The translations under genes were made by a program, and so were the position numbers. From assembly GCA_964629965.1 (NCBI GenBank), contig CAZVRZ010000027.1, forward strand, positions 1 to 43,102: a stretch of DNA of 43,102 nt, given 5' to 3'. This document shows positions 33,760 through 43,004 of the stretch, one piece after another (the first letter of the stretch is position 1; each line of letters starts with the position of its first letter). The stretch is from CAZVRZ01 sp964629965 (lineage in GTDB: Bacteria > Chloroflexota > Anaerolineae > Anaerolineales > UBA4823). A model generated the notes under the pieces. It ran no database searches. It worked only from the letters and a program-made list of their open reading frames with translations, and was not told the origin of the DNA.

Positions 33760-36117
33760 ATGTTTTTAACACACAAAGCTCACTCGCAGGCTTCCAGACC
33801 GCGTGGACAACGCCGGTTTGCTCCGTTCCTCTTGGCCTGCCTGGCAATCATGCTGGCCTTCAGCCTGGCGTTAGCCAACGGCCTGGGCGCCAGTCAAACT
33901 GCCAATGCCGCATCCGAAGCCGCCGGCTGGTATGGCTGGACGCCCCAGACGATCGATGCTCCTAAATTTTTCACCGAAATGGGAGATCACAGCATGCGCC
34001 TGGAGCCCGGCACAAATAACCCGCGCGTGGCCTATGGCGGAGATCATCTGTACTATGCATATTACAACGGCACGGCCTGGGTGCAAGAAGTGGTGGATAA
34101 TTCCAGCGGCGTGGGCCGGTATACATCGCTGGCCTTGGATAACAACAAACGGCCTCATATCACTTACTATGATGCCACCATCGGCGGTCTCAAATATGCC
34201 CGATACAACGGCAGCGCCTGGGAAATCATGATTGTTGACCGCGCAACCCAGGCAGATGATCCAACGAGTAATAATGATCCCGAGGCGGTTGCCGGGCCAG
34301 ACACCTTTGCCGCTCTCGAACCAGGTTGGCGCAGTGATTCAGCCAGCCGTCCGGAACAGATCCAATCACCACAGGTGAACATCAAAGAAGGCATCGGGTT
34401 GTACTCCTCGATTGCCATTGATGCTTCCGGCAACCCGCACATCGCCTATTATGATGCGATCAATGGAAATGTGAAATACGCCCGGGTCGGCCTGGGCGGA
34501 TGGACCATCCGCACGGTGGATTTTATAAACGATGTAGGCCAGTACCTTTCCCTGGCAGTCGACAGCAATCGGACAGCCCGCATGATCTATTTCGATGATG
34601 ATACAAATGATTTTAAATACGCAGAATGCACCGCCAGTAACTGCGCCATCATCAACCCTTTCCTCAAGGATCCTGCTGAAAGCGGCGGCATGTATGGTTC
34701 TATCACCCTCGACGCGAACAACTACGTTCATGCCACCTATTATGACGAGACCTACAAGCGCCTGTTCTATGCGTATTGTGAGGGAAGCTGTGGTACGAAC
34801 AAAACAAGCTGGAGTCACAGGTATGTGATCGAAAATACCGAGATCGGCCCCAATTCGTCCATTGCGGTTGACAGTAACAAACGTCCCCACATCAGCTTCT
34901 TTAACAAAACAAAAGGCGAACTGAATTACGCCTACTGGAACGGTTCGAAATTTGATATTTACGAAGTAGATTCTGATGGCCTGGTAGGCACCTTCAGTTC
35001 CATTGGTGTGGATGCGTCCAACAAGCCCCACATCACTTACTATGACAGTGCTCGAGGATTGCTCAAATACTCTTTTATGAAGCTGGACTACACTTTTGAG
35101 AAGCAAATGATCGATCAGTCGGGCGATGTAGGCGTGGGGAGCGATATGGCCATCGACGCGGCCAACCATCTGCACGTGGCCTATTTCGATGATATCGCCG
35201 ATGATCTCAAGTACGCCTTGTGGGATGGAACGAGCTGGAACATCCAAAAAGTAGATTTCAATGGCGATGTAGGCTTGAACCCATCCATTGCCCTGGGTGC
35301 TAACGATTATCCACATATTTCCTACTATGATGCCACCAACCAGAAGCTGAAATATGCCTACTGGACGGGCAGCGCCTGGCAGATCACCACCGCCGTTAAC
35401 ACGGCAGGGGCAGGCATCTACTCCTCGATTGATGTAGACAGCAAAAACCAGCCGCACATTGCTTATCTCAACGATCAAGATGATTCGCTGCGTTATGTCT
35501 GGCTGAACGGCGGAGCTTGGGATCACCTGGTGGTCGATCAAAGCACCACAAATGCGGTTGGGTTTTATCCTTCCATGAAGCTGGATATCACCGATCGACC
35601 CCTGATCGCCTACTATAGTGATACGAACAAACAACTGAAGTTTGCCAGGTTCACCAGCACAAATTCCTGGACGTACCAGATCATCGACTCCAATGAGGTG
35701 GGGTTATTTGCCAACATGGTTCTGGACGACCTGGGGCGCGCCCATGTGGCTTACTTTGAAGATTACGTCGACCGCGCCAAATATGCTCTCTGGAATGGAA
35801 CCAATTGGGTCGCTACCATCGTTGACCCAACTACCCTGCGCGGCTGGTATCCTTCGGTAGCGGTTGATACCACCAATTCGCCTCACATGGCTTACTATGA
35901 TTGGGACAAAGGCGATCTGCGGTATGCCCGCCTGGTTGGCGCCGCCTGGGATCTCATGCCAGTAGATACCGCCGGTGATGTTGGACAGTACACTTCGATC
36001 GTTACAGACAGTTCGGGAATGCCCATCATCATCTACTATGATCCCACGAACGGCGACCTAAAAATCGCCTGGTCCTACGCAGCGAAAACGAACTTCCTGC
36101 CGCTATTGCAACGGTAA
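33760..36117 (+). CDS. Secreted 14-repeat beta-propeller protein with FLPLL C-terminus
   Basis: 785 aa. Signal peptide: basic MFLTHKAHSQ plus hydrophobic stretch FLLACLAIMLAFSLALA, cleavage probably after ANA near residue 49. The rest is made of about 14 degenerate repeats of about 47 residues with the pattern G-x-Y-x-S-x-x-x-D-x-x-x-x-P-H-I-x-Y-Y-D, then LKYA-x-WNG-x-W and x-VD. Two insertions, at about 165-205 and 318-360, extend the blades. Fourteen repeats would fit two seven-bladed propellers. The C-terminus NFLPLLQR resembles the short YLPLI/FLPLV-type endings of secreted Chloroflexota proteins. No catalytic motif; a binding or adhesion role is likely. A strong terminator follows. Confidence 0.75.
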   Translation: MFLTHKAHSQASRPRGQRRFAPFLLACLAIMLAFSLALANGLGASQTANAASEAAGWYGWTPQTIDAPKFFTEMGDHSMRLEPGTNNPRVAYGGDHLYYAYYNGTAWVQEVVDNSSGVGRYTSLALDNNKRPHITYYDATIGGLKYARYNGSAWEIMIVDRATQADDPTSNNDPEAVAGPDTFAALEPGWRSDSASRPEQIQSPQVNIKEGIGLYSSIAIDASGNPHIAYYDAINGNVKYARVGLGGWTIRTVDFINDVGQYLSLAVDSNRTARMIYFDDDTNDFKYAECTASNCAIINPFLKDPAESGGMYGSITLDANNYVHATYYDETYKRLFYAYCEGSCGTNKTSWSHRYVIENTEIGPNSSIAVDSNKRPHISFFNKTKGELNYAYWNGSKFDIYEVDSDGLVGTFSSIGVDASNKPHITYYDSARGLLKYSFMKLDYTFEKQMIDQSGDVGVGSDMAIDAANHLHVAYFDDIADDLKYALWDGTSWNIQKVDFNGDVGLNPSIALGANDYPHISYYDATNQKLKYAYWTGSAWQITTAVNTAGAGIYSSIDVDSKNQPHIAYLNDQDDSLRYVWLNGGAWDHLVVDQSTTNAVGFYPSMKLDITDRPLIAYYSDTNKQLKFARFTSTNSWTYQIIDSNEVGLFANMVLDDLGRAHVAYFEDYVDRAKYALWNGTNWVATIVDPTTLRGWYPSVAVDTTNSPHMAYYDWDKGDLRYARLVGAAWDLMPVDTAGDVGQYTSIVTDSSGMPIIIYYDPTNGDLKIAWSYAAKTNFLPLLQR

Positions 36118-36137
36118 ATGAATTAGCGTCTCACTGT

Positions 36138-36180
36138 AAAGGCTGTCCAAAATATCCCTTTTTGGACAGCCTTTATTTTA
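36138..36180 (+). terminator. Rho-independent terminator after the propeller gene
   Basis: AAAGGCTGTCCAAAA, 7-nt loop ATATCCC, then TTTTTGGACAGCCTTT, followed by ATTTTA. The stem is 15 bp. Confidence 0.85.
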
Positions 36181-36209
36181 ATTCTGGCAAAGAAACTCGC
36201 AAATGCCTG

Positions 36210-36218
36210 TGATACAAT
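36210..36218 (+). promoter_or_regulatory. Putative extended -10 promoter of slyD
   Basis: TG (36210-36211), A, TACAAT (36213-36218), no -35. About 127 nt of leader to the ATG at 36352. In the leader AGGTGAT and ATCACCT can pair, with the second arm just upstream of GGGAGGA, which could bear on ribosome access. Confidence 0.35.
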
Positions 36219-36351
36219 TGCAAACTGCGAAGGTATTTCGCTGCATTCACAGTCAAAATAACAGTTGGCTCAGGTGATTGGCTTTTTGGGTAACGCACTG
36301 GTAATCTCCCTTCTGCCCATCGCACCTGACATCACCTTATTGGGAGGAAGT

Positions 36352-36852
36352 ATGAACAAATCACAACAGCCCTTGAAAGTAGAAGACGGCCTCGTGGTCA
36401 CCCTGGATTTTAAATTGACCGTAGATGGTGAGTTGATCGAAGACACGGAAAACGATGAGCCAATTCAATTCATCCAAGGCGAAGGGCAACTCCTGCCTGC
36501 TCTGGAAAAACACCTTTACGGTATGACCGTGGGCGATAAGAAACAGGCGATCCTGACCCCTACCGAAGGCTATGGGGATTACGACCCTGATGCTTTCAAC
36601 GATGTTCCGCGCAGCGAATTTCCAAAAGAAATTCCCCTTAAGCCAGGCGTGGAACTCCAGTTGAAAGATCAAGACGGCGAGGTCCATTATGCGGCCATTG
36701 AGGCCGTTGACGATTACAACGTGCGCCTGAATTTCAACCATGTCCTGGCTGGCAAAGATTTACATTTTGCCTTGCACATTGTTGCGCTGCGCACCCCAAC
36801 GCCCGAAGAATTAGATCACGGGCATGTTCATTCTGAACATCATCACGAGTAA
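36352..36852 (+). CDS. slyD: SlyD-type FKBP peptidyl-prolyl isomerase
   Basis: 166 aa. FKBP-fold prolyl isomerase with an IF (insert-in-flap) domain, a cytoplasmic chaperone that can also bind nickel. Features: GLVVTLDFKLTVDGELIEDT, GEGQLLPALEKHLYGMTVGDKK, the PxEGYG motif as PTEGYGDYD (insert-in-flap start), NHVLAGKDLHFALHIVAL, and a His-rich C-terminus ELDHGHVHSEHHHE that may bind metal. The frame is open upstream to 36265, but the start is at 36352 because GGGAGGA lies just upstream and family similarity begins there. Followed after 36 nt by the GHMP kinase-GalU fusion, probably one transcript. Confidence 0.9.
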   Translation: MNKSQQPLKVEDGLVVTLDFKLTVDGELIEDTENDEPIQFIQGEGQLLPALEKHLYGMTVGDKKQAILTPTEGYGDYDPDAFNDVPRSEFPKEIPLKPGVELQLKDQDGEVHYAAIEAVDDYNVRLNFNHVLAGKDLHFALHIVALRTPTPEELDHGHVHSEHHHE

Positions 36853-36888
36853 TAGACGGACGAGATCCATCCATTTGCTGGAGGAATT

Positions 36889-38808
36889 ATGAAAATATTT
36901 GTTCCAGGTCGCATTTGCCTTTTTGGCGAGCATTCGGATTGGGCCGGCGGCTATCGACGCATCAACGCCGAGCTTGAAAAAGGCTACACGTTGATTGCCG
37001 GCACCAACCAGGGGCTTTACGCCGAAGTTGAGCCGCACCCAGACTCGCTGATCATCACCGCGGCTGGAACAGATGGAGAAGTACTGGGGCCCTACACCAT
37101 TCCGATGCAGGCCGCAAGCCTGCTGGAAGAAGCTCAGCGCGGCGGCTTCTGGAGTTATGTCGCCGGTGTAGCCTACCAGGCCTTGATCCTTTATCACGTA
37201 AGCGGCCTGGTAATTAATAATTACCGAACCGACCTGCCCGTTCAAAAAGGCCTGTCATCCAGCGCAGCGATCTGTGTCCTGGCAGCGCGTGCTTTTAACC
37301 GCATATACGATCTTAAGCTGACCGTGCGCGGCGAGATGGAACTGGCCTACCAGGGCGAAATCACCACGCCTTCGCGCTGCGGACGGATGGATCAGGGCTG
37401 CGCATTCGGCAGCCGCCCGGTGCTGATGACCTTCGATGGCGACCGGCTGGAGACAACCGAACTGCGCCCAAAAGAAGATTTATTCTTTGTGGTCGTTGAT
37501 CTGCGAGCGCAAAAAGACACCAAGAAGATCCTCTCACGGCTTAATCACTCTTTTCCTTTTGCTGAAAACGAACTAGATCAAGGTATCCAAGAACTGTTTG
37601 GCCCGACCAATAAACGCATCGTCAGCCAGGCTGTAGAAGCCTTGCGCCAATCCGACGCCCGCCGCCTGGGCGAATTGATGAACGAAGCGCAGGAAATGTT
37701 CGATCGCTACGCCCAACCCGCCTGCCCCGAAGAACTGACTGCACCGATCTTGCATAAGGTCCTCCAGTATGAGCCGATCAAGCCGCATGTCTGGGGAGGT
37801 AAAGGCGTCGGCTCACAAGGCGATGGTACGGTTCAACTTTTAGCTCGCAGCGCAGCCGACCAGCATAGTGTTGCCGAGATCCTACAGCGTGATCTTGGCC
37901 TGCCCTGCTATCGATTAACCTTGCGCGCTGGTGCACGCGTCCGCAAGGCCGTTATCCCCGCAGCCGGTTTTGGCACGCGCCTCTTCCCGGCAACCAAAGC
38001 CGTCAAGAAAGAGCTTTTCCCCATCGTTGACCGAGATGGCATCACCAAGCCTGCCATTCTGTTGATCATCGAGGAAGCATTAGAAGCCGGGATCGAGGAA
38101 GTGCTCATCATTACCCAGGAACATGACCTGGACGAGTTCCGCAGCTTCTTCACCAAGCCGGTTTCGATCGAAAACTATAACAAGCTGCCGCAGCAATTCC
38201 AAGAGTATTCTCGCCGCCTGCTTGAGATCGGGCAGCGCGTCTCCTTTGTCATCCAACCCTTCCAGGAAGGCTTTGGGCATGCTGTGTATTGCACGCACCA
38301 GGCCATCGGCGATGAACCTTTCTTACTATACCTGGGCGATCATATTTATCGGTCAAGCACCGAAAAATCTTGCACCCAACAACTGCTAGATGCTTACAAC
38401 CAGCGCGGCGTCAGCATGGTTGGCCTACGCCGTACGCCCGAGTCCATGATCCAAAACTTTGGCACCGTGACCGGAGCCTGGGTTGAGCCCGAGAAGCTGC
38501 TTACCATCACCGAATTCGCTGAAAAGCCCACCCTGGATTATGCCCGCAACCGTCTGCGCGTCCCCTACCTGGATGAGAATGAATACCTGACCGTCTTTGG
38601 CCAGTACATCATCCAGCCGCAGGTGTTCGACTACCTGGAAGAGCACATCAAGAACAATGTGCGCGAGCGCGGCGAGTTCCAACTCACTTCTGCCCTGGAA
38701 CGCCTGCGCCGTGAAGAAGGTTTTATGGGCCTGCTGATCGATGGACAGCGGTTTGACATCGGCCTGCCCGATACATATTTAGATACCCTGCAAGCTTACC
38801 GGCGCTAA
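36889..38808 (+). CDS. Bifunctional GHMP kinase - UTP-glucose-1-phosphate uridylyltransferase-like fusion
   Basis: 639 aa, two domains in one frame. Residues 1-350: GHMP-family sugar kinase, with PGRICLFGEHSDWAGG as in galactokinases, the phosphate-binding loop VQKGLSSSAA at 118-127, GRMDQGCAFG near 165 and GGKGVGSQGDGT near 303. Residues 352-639: GalU-type nucleotidyltransferase, AVIPAAGFGTRLFPATKAVKK near 354, GDHIYRSS near 485, EFAEKP and GEFQLTSALERL. By analogy with the fucokinase/GDP-fucose pyrophosphorylase FKP, it could phosphorylate a free sugar at C1 and make the NDP-sugar. The substrate is unknown. ATG 36889 has CTGGAGGA upstream. Confidence 0.85.
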   Translation: MKIFVPGRICLFGEHSDWAGGYRRINAELEKGYTLIAGTNQGLYAEVEPHPDSLIITAAGTDGEVLGPYTIPMQAASLLEEAQRGGFWSYVAGVAYQALILYHVSGLVINNYRTDLPVQKGLSSSAAICVLAARAFNRIYDLKLTVRGEMELAYQGEITTPSRCGRMDQGCAFGSRPVLMTFDGDRLETTELRPKEDLFFVVVDLRAQKDTKKILSRLNHSFPFAENELDQGIQELFGPTNKRIVSQAVEALRQSDARRLGELMNEAQEMFDRYAQPACPEELTAPILHKVLQYEPIKPHVWGGKGVGSQGDGTVQLLARSAADQHSVAEILQRDLGLPCYRLTLRAGARVRKAVIPAAGFGTRLFPATKAVKKELFPIVDRDGITKPAILLIIEEALEAGIEEVLIITQEHDLDEFRSFFTKPVSIENYNKLPQQFQEYSRRLLEIGQRVSFVIQPFQEGFGHAVYCTHQAIGDEPFLLYLGDHIYRSSTEKSCTQQLLDAYNQRGVSMVGLRRTPESMIQNFGTVTGAWVEPEKLLTITEFAEKPTLDYARNRLRVPYLDENEYLTVFGQYIIQPQVFDYLEEHIKNNVRERGEFQLTSALERLRREEGFMGLLIDGQRFDIGLPDTYLDTLQAYRR

Positions 38809-38822
38809 GTGCGGCCCAGGCG

Positions 38823-41417
38823 TCAGAGGCGTTCTTCTACAACCCCTGCCTGGACAAGCGGCGTGAAGGTCAAACCTTCATCGCTGCGATCAACCCGGAT
38901 CATTTCGCCTGGGCGAAATTCGCCTGAAAGTAGCTTCAATGCCAGCGGATCTTGCAACTCGCGCTGCACGGCTCGCTTGAGAGGCCGCGCACCAAAGTCA
39001 GGATCATAACCAACCTGGCTTAAGAACTCGCGAGCAGCCGCACTCACCTCCAGAGTATAGCCGCGTTCTGCCAGCAAACCAGTTACCCGCCGGAGCTGGA
39101 TGTTCACGATTTGAGCAATGTGCTCGCGGCTCAACGGGTGGAAAACCACGATCTCATCGATCCGGTTCAGAAACTCCGGCCGGAAGTGTCCCTGTAAAAT
39201 CTGTGTCAATTCATCCCGGCTGACCTGGCGGCCGCCTTCCCAAAGCTGGTTGCCAAGGTTGCTGGTCATGATCACCACCACATTGCGGAAATCAACCGTG
39301 CGCCCGTGGCCGTCGGTCAGGCGTCCATCATCTAGAAGCTGCAGCAGCACATTAAAAACTTCACTGTGAGCTTTTTCGATCTCATCGAACAGCACCACAC
39401 TGTAAGGACGGCGGCGTACCGCTTCGGTGAGCTGCCCTCCCTCATCATAGCCCACGTATCCCGGAGGCGCGCCGACCAAACGTGAGACGGTGTGTTTCTC
39501 CTGGTACTCAGACATATCGATCCGGATCATAGCGCGTTCGTCATCGAACATGAACTCTGCCAGGGCACGCGCCAGTTCGGTCTTCCCTACGCCCGTCGGG
39601 CCGAGGAAAATGAAAGAGCCAATCGGGCGATTGGGATCTTGCAAACCGGCTCGGGCACGCCGCACCGCATTCGAGACAACCCGCAAGGCCTGATCTTGTC
39701 CTACCACGCGCTCGTGTAAACGATCTTCCATATGGATCAATTTTTGCGTTTCGCCTTCCAATAATCGAGACACAGGGATTTTCGTCCAGCGCGCCACGAT
39801 TTGAGCAATCTCTTCTGCATCAACTTCCTCTTTCAGAAGCGCTCCTTCTTTTTGGATCTCTTTCAAGCGTTTCTCACCATCCGCAAGGCGGCCTTCCAGT
39901 TCGCGCAGGGTACCGTAACGCAAGCGAGCTACTTTCTCTAATTGGTTATCGCGTTCGGCGCGCTCCATTTCCAGGCGCGCTTGTTCGATCTGCTCCTTGG
40001 CAACCTGCAGGTTGGCGATGGCATCCTTCTCCAGTTTCCAACGGGCGCCGAGCCGGTTAGACTCCTCGCGGAGATCAGCCACCTCTTTCTCCAGTTTTTG
40101 CAAGCGTTCTTTGGAAGCCTTATCTTTTTCCTTTACCAAAGCCTGTCGCTCGATCTCAAGCTGCATGATCTGGCGATCGACTTCATCCAACACCTGGGGT
40201 TTTGAGTCGATCTCGGTGCGCAAGCGGGCAGCCGCCTCGTCGATCAAGTCAATGGCCTTATCGGGCAGGTGGCGGTCGGCAATATAACGGTTTGAAAGCG
40301 TAGCTGCGGCAATGGCGGCAGCGTCTGTGATACGTACGCCGTGATGCACCTCGTAGCGTTCTTTCAAGCCACGTAAAATACTGATCGTATCTTCAACCGA
40401 CGGCTCCTCTACCAACACCGGCTGAAAACGCCGTTCCAGGGCAGGGTCTTTTTCAATATACTTGCGATATTCATCCAATGTGGTTGCGCCAATCATATGC
40501 AGTTCGCCACGCGCCAACATCGGCTTGAGCATATTGCTGGCATCCATCGCACCTTCGGCGGCGCCCGCCCCTACCACGGTGTGCATCTCGTCTATGAACA
40601 AGATCACATCGCCAGATGCATCTACGATCTCTTTCAATACAGCTTTCAGGCGCTCTTCGAATTCACCACGGTACTTTGCGCCAGCTACCAGAGCGCTCAA
40701 ATCGAGCTGCACCAGGCGCTTCCGTTTGAGACCTTCTGGCACATCACCGTTGACCATGCGCTGTGCCAAGCCTTCCACAATGGCCGTTTTGCCCACGCCC
40801 GGCTCACCGATCAATGCAGGGTTATTCTTGGTACGGCGGGATAGGATCTGCACGGCGCGGCGGATTTCCTCGTCACGCCCAATCACCGGATCCAGCTTCC
40901 CCTGGCGCGCTAGTGCGGTCATATCACGGCCATATCGCTCCAAGGCCTGGTAAGTGCTCTCCGGATTCTGCGAAGCTACCCGCTGCGTACCGCGTACACT
41001 GGTCAGCGCTTTCAGGATAGCCTCCTGAGTCAAGCCATACTGTGCCAGGCGCTTGCCTTCTGGCGACTCAGTCAGGCCCAAGAGAATATGTTCGGTAGAT
41101 ACGTACTCATCCTGCATTCCCTTCGCATACCGCTCGGCCGATTCCAGGGCTTGAGCAGTAGGGCGCGCCAATCCCGGCTCTCCTGCAGCCCCATAGACTT
41201 TGGGGTGCTGATCGAGCTCGCGAGTTATTTCTTCGCGCAAGGCCAGCACACTACCTGCTATCTTGGTCACCAATACCGGCACCACGCCATCATCCTGGCG
41301 CAGCAAGGTTACCAGCAGATGCGACGGTTCGATAACCTGGTGATTCAAATCTCGTGCCAGGTTCTGAGCACCCAGCAGCGCCTCTTGTGATTTTTGTGTA
41401 TAGCGATCTAAGTTCAT
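38823..41417 (-). CDS. clpB: ClpB disaggregase (Hsp100 AAA+)
   Basis: 864 aa. ATP-driven chaperone that threads and rescues aggregated proteins with DnaK. Order: N-terminal Clp domain (two repeats, about 1-140), NBD1 with Walker A GEPGVGKTAIVEG and Walker B VILFIDEMHT, coiled-coil middle domain about 400-530 with many E/K/R residues (ERLQKLEKEVADLRE), NBD2 with GPTGVGKTELARA and VVLFDEIEKAH. Start set at ATG 41417, not 41435, because AAGGAGG lies about 7 nt upstream. Divergent from hsp20. Confidence 0.96.
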   Translation of the reverse strand: MNLDRYTQKSQEALLGAQNLARDLNHQVIEPSHLLVTLLRQDDGVVPVLVTKIAGSVLALREEITRELDQHPKVYGAAGEPGLARPTAQALESAERYAKGMQDEYVSTEHILLGLTESPEGKRLAQYGLTQEAILKALTSVRGTQRVASQNPESTYQALERYGRDMTALARQGKLDPVIGRDEEIRRAVQILSRRTKNNPALIGEPGVGKTAIVEGLAQRMVNGDVPEGLKRKRLVQLDLSALVAGAKYRGEFEERLKAVLKEIVDASGDVILFIDEMHTVVGAGAAEGAMDASNMLKPMLARGELHMIGATTLDEYRKYIEKDPALERRFQPVLVEEPSVEDTISILRGLKERYEVHHGVRITDAAAIAAATLSNRYIADRHLPDKAIDLIDEAAARLRTEIDSKPQVLDEVDRQIMQLEIERQALVKEKDKASKERLQKLEKEVADLREESNRLGARWKLEKDAIANLQVAKEQIEQARLEMERAERDNQLEKVARLRYGTLRELEGRLADGEKRLKEIQKEGALLKEEVDAEEIAQIVARWTKIPVSRLLEGETQKLIHMEDRLHERVVGQDQALRVVSNAVRRARAGLQDPNRPIGSFIFLGPTGVGKTELARALAEFMFDDERAMIRIDMSEYQEKHTVSRLVGAPPGYVGYDEGGQLTEAVRRRPYSVVLFDEIEKAHSEVFNVLLQLLDDGRLTDGHGRTVDFRNVVVIMTSNLGNQLWEGGRQVSRDELTQILQGHFRPEFLNRIDEIVVFHPLSREHIAQIVNIQLRRVTGLLAERGYTLEVSAAAREFLSQVGYDPDFGARPLKRAVQRELQDPLALKLLSGEFRPGEMIRVDRSDEGLTFTPLVQAGVVEERL

Positions 41418-41440
41418 CGAATAACCTCCTTGCAATTTGT

Positions 41441-41455
41441 TTGAGTATAGCTCAA
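41441..41455 (-). promoter_or_regulatory. clpB -10 within an inverted repeat
   Basis: TTGAG (41441-41445), 5 nt, CTCAA (41451-41455). On the minus strand TATACT (41449-41444) inside the repeat is a good -10 for clpB, about 26 nt before the ATG. No CIRCE-type element (TTAGCACTC repeats) is present. Confidence 0.45.
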
Positions 41456-41535
41456 CGGTATTGGAATTCCGTAAACAGTGTATTAGTAAAATATATGAGC
41501 GGCGCCGGGGATTCTTACACTCCTCATAAATTCCG

Positions 41536-41570
41536 TATACTTTTTTCTAACAATCCTTTGCTAGGATAAT
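41536..41570 (+). promoter_or_regulatory. hsp20 promoter candidates
   Basis: Two plus-strand -10-like boxes, TATACT at 41536-41541 and GATAAT at 41565-41570, precede hsp20. No clear -35. CAGGAGG lies 8 nt upstream of the ATG at 41652. Confidence 0.3.
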
Positions 41571-41651
41571 GGCTGAAACGGATTGGAATATCCGCACCAT
41601 ATCTAACAAAAACAAAGTTTATTCAAACACAATTTACAGGAGGTAAAGTCT

Positions 41652-42128
41652 ATGTTAACTCGTTGGGATCCATTCCAGGAAATGATGAATCTGCGCACTA
41701 CAGTTGATCGTTTGTTTGAAGGCGCCTACGGTCAATCCAATTTGACCACTCAGGCCGCTAACTGGGGCCTGGCATTGGATGTGATCGAAGATGATGATGC
41801 CTTCGTGGTAAAAGCCTCTGTTCCAGGTATCAACCCTGACGATTTGGAGATCACGTTCAACGATAATACGCTGACGATCAAGGGTGAAGTCAAGGCAGAG
41901 GAAGAGATCAAAGAGGCCCACTATCACCTGCGCGAGCGCCGCATTGGCACTTTCTCCCGTAGCCTATCGTTGGGTTCACGGGTCAATGCCAATGCCATCG
42001 ATGCCAGCTACGAAAACGGCGTGTTAACGCTGCGCCTGCCCAAGGCAGAGGAAATCAAGCCCAAACGCATTGCGATCCAGGTATCGAAGATGATCGAAGG
42101 TAAAGCGAATAACCCTGCAAAGAAGTAA
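41652..42128 (+). CDS. Hsp20 / alpha-crystallin-family small heat-shock protein
   Basis: 158 aa. ATP-independent holdase that keeps unfolding proteins soluble for ClpB/DnaK. N-terminal arm RWDPFQEMMNLR, then the alpha-crystallin domain (about 45-140) with ALDVIEDDDAFVVKASVPGI, the NDNTLTIKGE strand, RRIGTFSRSLSL and the signature SYENGVLTLRLPKAEE. C-terminal tail IQVSK has no clear IXI motif. Divergent from clpB, consistent with shared stress control. Confidence 0.95.
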   Translation: MLTRWDPFQEMMNLRTTVDRLFEGAYGQSNLTTQAANWGLALDVIEDDDAFVVKASVPGINPDDLEITFNDNTLTIKGEVKAEEEIKEAHYHLRERRIGTFSRSLSLGSRVNANAIDASYENGVLTLRLPKAEEIKPKRIAIQVSKMIEGKANNPAKK

Positions 42129-42138
42129 CTCGTCTGGA

Positions 42139-42178
42139 AAAGGCTGAGGCTATCCTATGGTGGATAGCCTCAGCCTTT
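42139..42178. terminator. Bidirectional terminator between hsp20 and rhomboid
   Basis: AAAGGCTGAGGCTATCC (42139-42155), 6-nt loop, GGATAGCCTCAGCCTTT (42162-42178), a perfect 17-bp stem followed by CTTATAT on the plus strand. It sits between two converging genes. Confidence 0.85.
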
Positions 42179-42198
42179 CTTATATGATCCGGACAATT

Positions 42199-42882
42199 CT
42201 AAAAGGTGCGGGAACGGATCAGATCGTAATAAGTGGGGTTGCGAGCCAACAATTTGCACAGCGCCAATCCAAAGACAAACCCACCAATGTGCGCCCAAAA
42301 TGCCACGCCGCCCATATCCGGGCCGCCAAGCGTGAGAAAGCCCTGGAATAGCTGCAGCACAAACCACAGCCCCAACACCAACGCGGCAGGCACCATCGTC
42401 ATGCGAATGAAGAAACCGAGAGAAACCATCGTCAGCACGCGCGCCTGGGGGTATAAGACCAGATAGGCTCCCAACACGGCAGCGATTGCCCCGCTGGCAC
42501 CGACCGTAGGAATAGCCGAAGCCGGGTTGGTCAATATATGAGCCACAGAAGCAGTCAGACCGCCTGCCAGGTAGAAGAACAAGTAACGCCCATGCCCCAT
42601 CGCATCTTCCACATTATCCCCGAAAATCCATAAATAAAGCATATTACCGGCAATATGGGCTAGCCCGCCATGCATGAACATACTGGTAAACATATCCAGC
42701 ACATCTTCAACATTGATACCGCTGGTTACTTGAGCAGGGATGAGCGCCAATTGATAAACCAAATTTTCATCCTGGGCACCCACGACAATCTGCCATATAA
42801 AAACCAGCACATTGATAGCGATCAAAACATAATTCACATATGGAACTCGCCGTGTAGGAATTTCGTCTCTGATAGGCAGCAT
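42199..42882 (-). CDS. Rhomboid-family intramembrane serine protease
   Basis: 227 aa, about six hydrophobic segments. Cleaves membrane-anchored substrates within the bilayer. Catalytic Ser130 in GASGAIAAVLGAY and His198 in AHIGGFVFG; the HGGLAHIAGN motif (H71, H76, N80) of the oxyanion region is intact, so it should be active. The ATG at 42882 has GAGGG about 7 nt upstream. It converges with hsp20 across a bidirectional terminator. Second intramembrane protease type in the window, after PrsW. Confidence 0.93.
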   Translation of the reverse strand: MLPIRDEIPTRRVPYVNYVLIAINVLVFIWQIVVGAQDENLVYQLALIPAQVTSGINVEDVLDMFTSMFMHGGLAHIAGNMLYLWIFGDNVEDAMGHGRYLFFYLAGGLTASVAHILTNPASAIPTVGASGAIAAVLGAYLVLYPQARVLTMVSLGFFIRMTMVPAALVLGLWFVLQLFQGFLTLGGPDMGGVAFWAHIGGFVFGLALCKLLARNPTYYDLIRSRTF

Positions 42883-43004
42883 CTCAATACCCTCACTGTA
42901 GAAAATAATCGTGATTAATCTGCTTTGATTCTATCACAGGGCATCCCGGCCTGATCATGCTCAGGTACGCCAAAACATTTTCAATGATAAGCTCCCTGAA
43001 GCCC

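Noticed and set aside
41418..41651. CIRCE or HAIR-type heat-shock operator upstream of clpB/hsp20
   Set aside because: No TTAGCACTC/GAGTGCTAA pair or other known element was found; only the TTGAG/CTCAA repeat.
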